This document shows positions 60,521 to 64,000 of a stretch of 64,000 nucleotides of DNA, piece by piece. Position 1 is the stretch's first letter, and every line of letters starts with the position of its first letter. The translations under genes and the position numbers were made by a program. The stretch lies in the NCBI RefSeq assembly GCF_003206155.1, contig NZ_PZJV01000008.1, forward strand, positions 27,614 through 91,613. Reading direction: 5' to 3'. Source of the stretch: Salinicola halophilus. GTDB lineage: Bacteria > Pseudomonadota > Gammaproteobacteria > Pseudomonadales > Halomonadaceae. The notes below the pieces were generated by a model that searched no databases, had not been told where the DNA came from, and saw only the letters and a list, made by a program, of their open reading frames with translations.

Positions 60521-60550
60521 AAAAAACCCCGGACCTGAAAAGGTCCGGGG
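60521..60550 (-). terminator. Terminator of the small secreted-protein gene
   Basis: Ten-bp stem CCCCGGACCT / AGGTCCGGGG with GAAA loop; a run of six A upstream makes TTTTTT on the minus strand. It ends the transcript of the 60689-61063 gene, 139 bp beyond its stop. Confidence 0.85.
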
Positions 60551-60634
60551 AAGCTGGAGGTCGTGCAGACGATCGGTACGTGGCGAGCGTTCTCGCGCGC
60601 TCTTACGTCAAACCCTATCGGGCTCGCGACTGGC

Positions 60635-60703
60635 GATGGCGATCAGTCGATGCCCGCGATGACGATCAGTCGATGCCCGCGATGACGATCAGTCGATGCT
60701 CGC
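60635..60703 (-). repeat. Three 23-bp tandem copies covering the stop codon of the small secreted-protein gene
   Basis: Units at 60635-60657, 60658-60680 and 60681-60703 share GATCAGTCGATGC; the last contains the real stop (TGA at 60689-60691 on the minus strand) and the other two lie downstream. Each copy again carries GACTGATCG. Confidence 0.95.
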
Positions 60704-61063
60704 GACGGAGAACTCGACGTTGCCATGCTGGGCGTGACTGCCACCGTTCACGTTCTCGAGCGCCTGGGCTGCGGCAACGCTATGGCCCTGACCGGCCAGC
60801 GCCGAGTCACCGCCGATGACGTGCGTACCGCGCTGAGTCTCTTCGGCTACCTGCGCCAGCGAGCGATCCGCCACATGGCTATGGCCACCGCTGACGGTAT
60901 CGACGCGATACTGCGTCGGCAGTGCGTGATACTCCGACGTCACCTGCGTGTTCAGCGGAGCGTTGAGGTAGTCGAAGGCCCGTTCGGTCATCACGCTGTT
61001 GGCCTGAGCGGCCGCCGGCAGTGCGATGGCGAGAGCGAATGCAGCGAGGATGCGATTTTTCAT
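60689..61063 (-). CDS. Small secreted or periplasmic protein of unknown family
   Basis: 124 aa. Signal MKNRILAAFALAIALPAAAQA cleaves before NSVMTERAFDYL. The mature part (about 103 aa) is Gln/His/Ser/Gly-rich, with GGHSHVADRSLAQVAEETQRG, GHSVAAAQALENVNGGSHAQHGNVEF. Not recognised. Start ATG 61063 with TGGAG before it. Its last residues ASID and stop are duplicated downstream. His and Gln richness may suggest metal binding or a surface role. Confidence 0.6.
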   Translation of the reverse strand: MKNRILAAFALAIALPAAAQANSVMTERAFDYLNAPLNTQVTSEYHALPTQYRVDTVSGGHSHVADRSLAQVAEETQRGTHVIGGDSALAGQGHSVAAAQALENVNGGSHAQHGNVEFSVASID

Positions 61064-61653
61064 GATGAATCTCCAAAAGCGTCGTTGGCGTGGTTGGTGC
61101 TGCCCAACCGATGACGCCATTGTGGAGACTTTTCCGTTAGCTGGTTAATAATTGACACCAAAGGCGACTATCGACGCCATCGATAGCCGGGGCGCCTTTT
61201 GGCCGAGATATCCCGCGCCGTCACGAACGCACTCCTCCATGCCAATTGGCCTAACCGAATGATCCATTAGCTATAAATCATCGTTTTCGCCACACAACGA
61301 GCCGAAGTTTACCTAAGATAGGGGTGGTACGGTCATGACCCTTCGGCTCCCTGTCTATGCGGCACGGCGCCAGTGAAATGACCGAACCCAAGGAGTACCC
61401 GTTTCAATCGGTACTCGTCATGAGTCGTATTCGCTGTAAGTGGTACGCGTTGTAATGTCAGTGGTACTCGATGAGCGGCACTCGTCGAGCGGTACACGTT
61501 GAACGATACGCATCGTGTGGTACCGGTGGAACGTCGTATCGATGCCAGGCGTGACGGACGGCCGATGACCGTGATCGCGTGTGATGTCGATGGCAAGTGG
61601 TACCGACAGGGCGCCGTATCGGAAGTCGAATCGATGAAGCAAGGACGGACAGC
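61064..61653. other. Regulatory region before katG with a hairpin and decayed 14-bp repeats
   Basis: 590 bp with no convincing gene. It contains the hairpin at 61158-61202, a TTGACA at 61153-61158 that may be a -35 element, and, from about 61410 to 61530, a degenerate heptad array: GGTAC occurs at 61410, 61442, 61463, 61491, 61519 and 61599, with gaps of 21, 28 and 28 in the centre. The unit is roughly GGTACWCGTYGARC. I could not identify an OxyR site with confidence. Confidence 0.55.
61158..61202. other. Large imperfect hairpin in the katG upstream region
   Basis: CCAAAGGCG ... CGCCTTTTGG enclose a perfect inner dyad CTATCGA-cgcca-TCGATAG (61168-61186). It could be a terminator-like hairpin, an operator or a leader structure for the gene at 60689-61063, whose start lies 95 bp away. 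Confidence 0.55.
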
Positions 61654-63951
61654 ATGAGCGAAGAGATCAAGATCGGGGGCAAATGCCCCTTCGCCGGTGA
61701 CTCGGTTGGCGGTGTCGCCGGATCCGAGCCGACCACCGATCACTGGTGGCCCAATCGCCTCAAGGTCGAACTACTCCATCAGGACCCGCGCGAGGCCAAC
61801 CCTCACGACGAGGATTTCGACTACGCCGAAGCCTTCCGCCAGCTGGATCTGGCCGAGGTCAAACGAGACATCAAGGCGCTGCTGACCTCGTCGCAGGACT
61901 GGTGGCCGTCGGACTACGGCAACTACGGCAACTACGGCCCGCAGATGATCCGCATGGCTTGGCACTCCGCCGGTACCTACCGTATTGCCGATGGCCGCGG
62001 CGGCGCCGGTGAAGCCATGCAGCGCTTCGCCCCGATCAACAGCTGGTGGGACAACGGCAACGTCGACAAGTCCCGCCGCCTGCTCTGGCCGATCAAGCAG
62101 AAGTACGGCGCCTCGCTCTCCTGGGCCGATCTGATCGTGCTCACCGGCAACTGCTCGCTGGAGATCATGAACTTCCCCACCTTCGGCTTCGCCGGCGGAC
62201 GCATCGACGCCTGGGAACCGGACAACCTCACCTACTGGGGCCCGGAATCCTGGTACGGCAAGAAGATCGAAGACGCCCCGCACGGCCCGTTCGAAGGTCA
62301 TCCGGACCAGATGGTCAATCGCGACCTGCGATGGACCGGCGAACCCGGCGACGACGACTACGATCTCGAAGCGCCGCTGGCCGCCTCCAACTCGAACCTG
62401 ATCTACGTCGATCCGGAAGGCTCGGCCAAGCAGGGCATCCCGGAAGATTCCGCCACCGATATCCGCATCACCTTCGGCCGCATGGCGATGAACGACGAAG
62501 AGACCGTGGCCCTGATCGCCGGCGGTCACGCCTTCGGCAAATCCCACGGCATGACCCCGCCGGATCAGATCGGCTTCGCCCCCGAAGGCGCGCCGATGGA
62601 AGCCCAGGGTCTGGGCTGGCACAACCCGCGCGGCAAGGGTAACGCCGAAGACACCATGACCAACGGGATCGAGGGCTCCTGGACGCAGGATCCGACCCAG
62701 TGGGACAACAGCTACCTCGAGAACCTGTTCAACTTCGAGTGGGAGCAGACCAAGAGCCCCGCCGGTTCGCTACAGTGGACGCCCGTCGACAAGAACGCCC
62801 CGCGCACCCCTGACGCGCACCTCGAAGGCGTCGATCATCCGCTGATGATGATGACCTCCGATATCGCGCTGAAGGTCGATCCGTCTTATCGCAAGATCTG
62901 CGAGAAATTCCTCGAGGATTTCGACTACTTCACCGACGCCTTCTCGAAAGCGTGGTACAAGCTCACCCACCGCGACATGGGCCCGCGGGCGCGCTATCTG
63001 GGTCCGGAAGTCCCGCAGGAAGAGTTCCTGTGGCAGGACCCGATCCCCGCCGTCGACTTCGAGCTGGTCAACGAAAGCGACGTCGCCGATCTCAAGGCCA
63101 GGATTCTGGGTGCCGATGTCAGCGTCTCCCAGCTCGCCGCCGTCGCCTGGGGCGCCGCCTCCACCTTCCGCACCTCCGACAAGCGCGGCGGTGCCGATGG
63201 CGCGCGCATTCGTCTGGCGCCGATGAAGGACTGGCCGGTCAACAATCCCGACGATCTCTCCCACGTACTCAGCGTGCTGGAAGGCATCAAGCGCGACTTC
63301 GACGGCGCCCAGACGGGCAACAAGAAAGTCTCGCTGGCCGATCTGATCGTGCTGGGCGGCTGCGCTGCCGTCGAAAAGGCCGCGCGCGAAGCCGGCGTCG
63401 AGATCCAGGTGCCGTTCACCCCCGGCCGCAACGACGCCACCGCCGAGCAGACCGACGAGCAGACCTTCCGCTGGCTCGAACCGGTCTCCGACGGCTTCCG
63501 CAACTTCCATCGCAGCGACATCCAGTACAACGTCTCGCCGGAGCAGATCTTTCTGGATCGCGCCGCGCTACTGGGCCTCTCTGCGCCTGAGTGGACCGTG
63601 CTCGTCGGCGGCCTGCGCGTGCTGGATGTCAACGCCAAGGGTGCGTATCAGCGCCACGGCGTCTTCACCGACCGCCCCGGCACGCTGACCAACGACTTCT
63701 TCGTCAACCTGACCTCCCCCGAGTTCGAGTGGAACAAGGTCGACGACGAAGCGCTGGAGTTCACCCTCGACGATCGCACCAGCGGCCAGACCCGCTTCAA
63801 GGCCACCCGCTGCGACCTGATCTTCGGTGCCAATTCCCAGCTGCGCCAGCTCAGCGAGTTCTACGCCCAGAAAGGCGGCCACCAGAAGCTCGTCCGCGAC
63901 TTCGCCGCCGCCTGGAACAAGGTGATGATGCACGACCGCTTCGACGTCTAA
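61654..63951 (+). CDS. katG: Catalase-peroxidase KatG
   Basis: Bifunctional haem enzyme that removes hydrogen peroxide (EC 1.11.1.21). 765 aa. The active-site [10 protein letters not shown] (Trp103, His104), Tyr251 in [11 protein letters not shown] and Met277 in [11 protein letters not shown] form the Trp-Tyr-Met adduct; the proximal His is His292 in [10 protein letters not shown]. The C-terminal peroxidase-like half is complete ([16 protein letters not shown]). Compared with the Mycobacterium enzyme, the region between Trp103 and Tyr251 is 26 residues longer, in the loop that carries the Tyr ([20 protein letters not shown]...). Start is the ATG at 61654 with AAGGACGG upstream; the frame is open from 61597. 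Confidence 0.95.
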   Translation: MSEEIKIGGKCPFAGDSVGGVAGSEPTTDHWWPNRLKVELLHQDPREANPHDEDFDYAEAFRQLDLAEVKRDIKALLTSSQDWWPSDYGNYGNYGPQMIRMAWHSAGTYRIADGRGGAGEAMQRFAPINSWWDNGNVDKSRRLLWPIKQKYGASLSWADLIVLTGNCSLEIMNFPTFGFAGGRIDAWEPDNLTYWGPESWYGKKIEDAPHGPFEGHPDQMVNRDLRWTGEPGDDDYDLEAPLAASNSNLIYVDPEGSAKQGIPEDSATDIRITFGRMAMNDEETVALIAGGHAFGKSHGMTPPDQIGFAPEGAPMEAQGLGWHNPRGKGNAEDTMTNGIEGSWTQDPTQWDNSYLENLFNFEWEQTKSPAGSLQWTPVDKNAPRTPDAHLEGVDHPLMMMTSDIALKVDPSYRKICEKFLEDFDYFTDAFSKAWYKLTHRDMGPRARYLGPEVPQEEFLWQDPIPAVDFELVNESDVADLKARILGADVSVSQLAAVAWGAASTFRTSDKRGGADGARIRLAPMKDWPVNNPDDLSHVLSVLEGIKRDFDGAQTGNKKVSLADLIVLGGCAAVEKAAREAGVEIQVPFTPGRNDATAEQTDEQTFRWLEPVSDGFRNFHRSDIQYNVSPEQIFLDRAALLGLSAPEWTVLVGGLRVLDVNAKGAYQRHGVFTDRPGTLTNDFFVNLTSPEFEWNKVDDEALEFTLDDRTSGQTRFKATRCDLIFGANSQLRQLSEFYAQKGGHQKLVRDFAAAWNKVMMHDRFDV

Positions 63952-63983
63952 TCGCGCCTCGCGCACCACGACGTAACCGAACC

Positions 63984-64000
63984 CGGCGCCAGTGGCGCCG
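63984..64000 (+). terminator. Start of a probable katG terminator hairpin, cut by the window end
   Basis: GGCGCC-AGT-GGCGCC at 63985-63999 begins a palindrome 33 bp after the katG stop; the remaining stem and T-run would be beyond the window. Confidence 0.45.

Noticed and set aside
61137..61260. Possible OxyR site before katG
   Set aside because: ATAG/CTAT elements occur (61168-61186) but as a tight dyad, not the ATAGnnnnnnnCTAT spacing repeated over four turns.
61333..61743. 136-codon minus-strand frame upstream of katG
   Set aside because: It reads through the degenerate GGTAC repeats, giving repetitive RVPLT-like peptides, and overlaps the katG start; no ribosome site.

Overview
The window is a 64 kb stretch of a GC-rich chromosome that looks like a halophilic gammaproteobacterium, most likely of the Halomonadaceae (Salinicola, Kushneria, Chromohalobacter or Halomonas type). 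The evidence is a BetT-type choline transporter, a GH13 alpha-glucosidase close to the Halomonas enzyme, an epd-pgk pair next to transketolase, MsrPQ, a glnA-ntrB-ntrC block and BipA/TypA. Genus is inference from gene content. I see no prophage, insertion sequence, CRISPR array, rRNA or plasmid functions. One tRNA (Ser-CGA) is present.

Layout. 0-14 kb: transketolase, an FMN riboswitch with a type II lumazine synthase, a tripartite tricarboxylate transporter (tctCBA), a class I aldolase, lrgAB, an alpha/beta hydrolase, an aconitase X-like protein that appears truncated, then epd-pgk. The usual tkt-epd-pgk-fba carbon cluster is here split and rearranged. 14-24 kb: tRNA-Ser, a DCC protein, sodium/solute and anion transporters around a 3-dehydroshikimate dehydratase-like enzyme, the msrPQ periplasmic methionine repair pair and a 2-ketoacid reductase. 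24-32 kb: mainly single genes (HAD phosphatase, SUI1/YciH, lipoprotein, aldo-keto reductase, sirtuin, NERD protein, KDG kinase, SSS symporter) and a frameshifted DUF488 gene. 32-41 kb: betT, dGTPase, oxaloacetate decarboxylase, a MetE-like protein with a MetR-type box, and alpha-glucosidase. 41-47 kb: the nitrogen regulon core ntrC-ntrB-DUF4124-glnA, with a sigma-54 promoter and several NtrC-type sites, divergent from a catalytically degenerate NodB-like protein. 47-54 kb: chemoreceptor, nucleotidyltransferase, typA, an Lrp regulator divergent from a nucleoside-recognition membrane protein. 54-60 kb: a branched-chain amino acid-type ABC transporter, livGFHM on + and its binding protein gene on -, separated by an unrelated membrane protein. 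60-64 kb: two small unknown proteins and katG.

The most unusual signals are not gene families. (1) C/A-rich short tandem repeats sit directly upstream of the start codons of livG, livH and the liv binding-protein gene, and betT has a shorter C/A-rich leader. They resemble the elements that GcvB-type small RNAs bind in enterobacterial transporter mRNAs. (2) Three unrelated genes have their last codons plus stop codon tandemly duplicated just downstream (20255-20304, 47352-47418, 60635-60703). (3) Heptad-period tandem repeats recur at promoters or leaders, including nine GAGCTTC copies 30 bp before dgt and a decayed 14-bp array before katG. (4) Two intact reading frames look like pseudoenzymes: an AcnX-like protein lacking the Fe-S cysteines and a NodB-like protein lacking its metal ligands.
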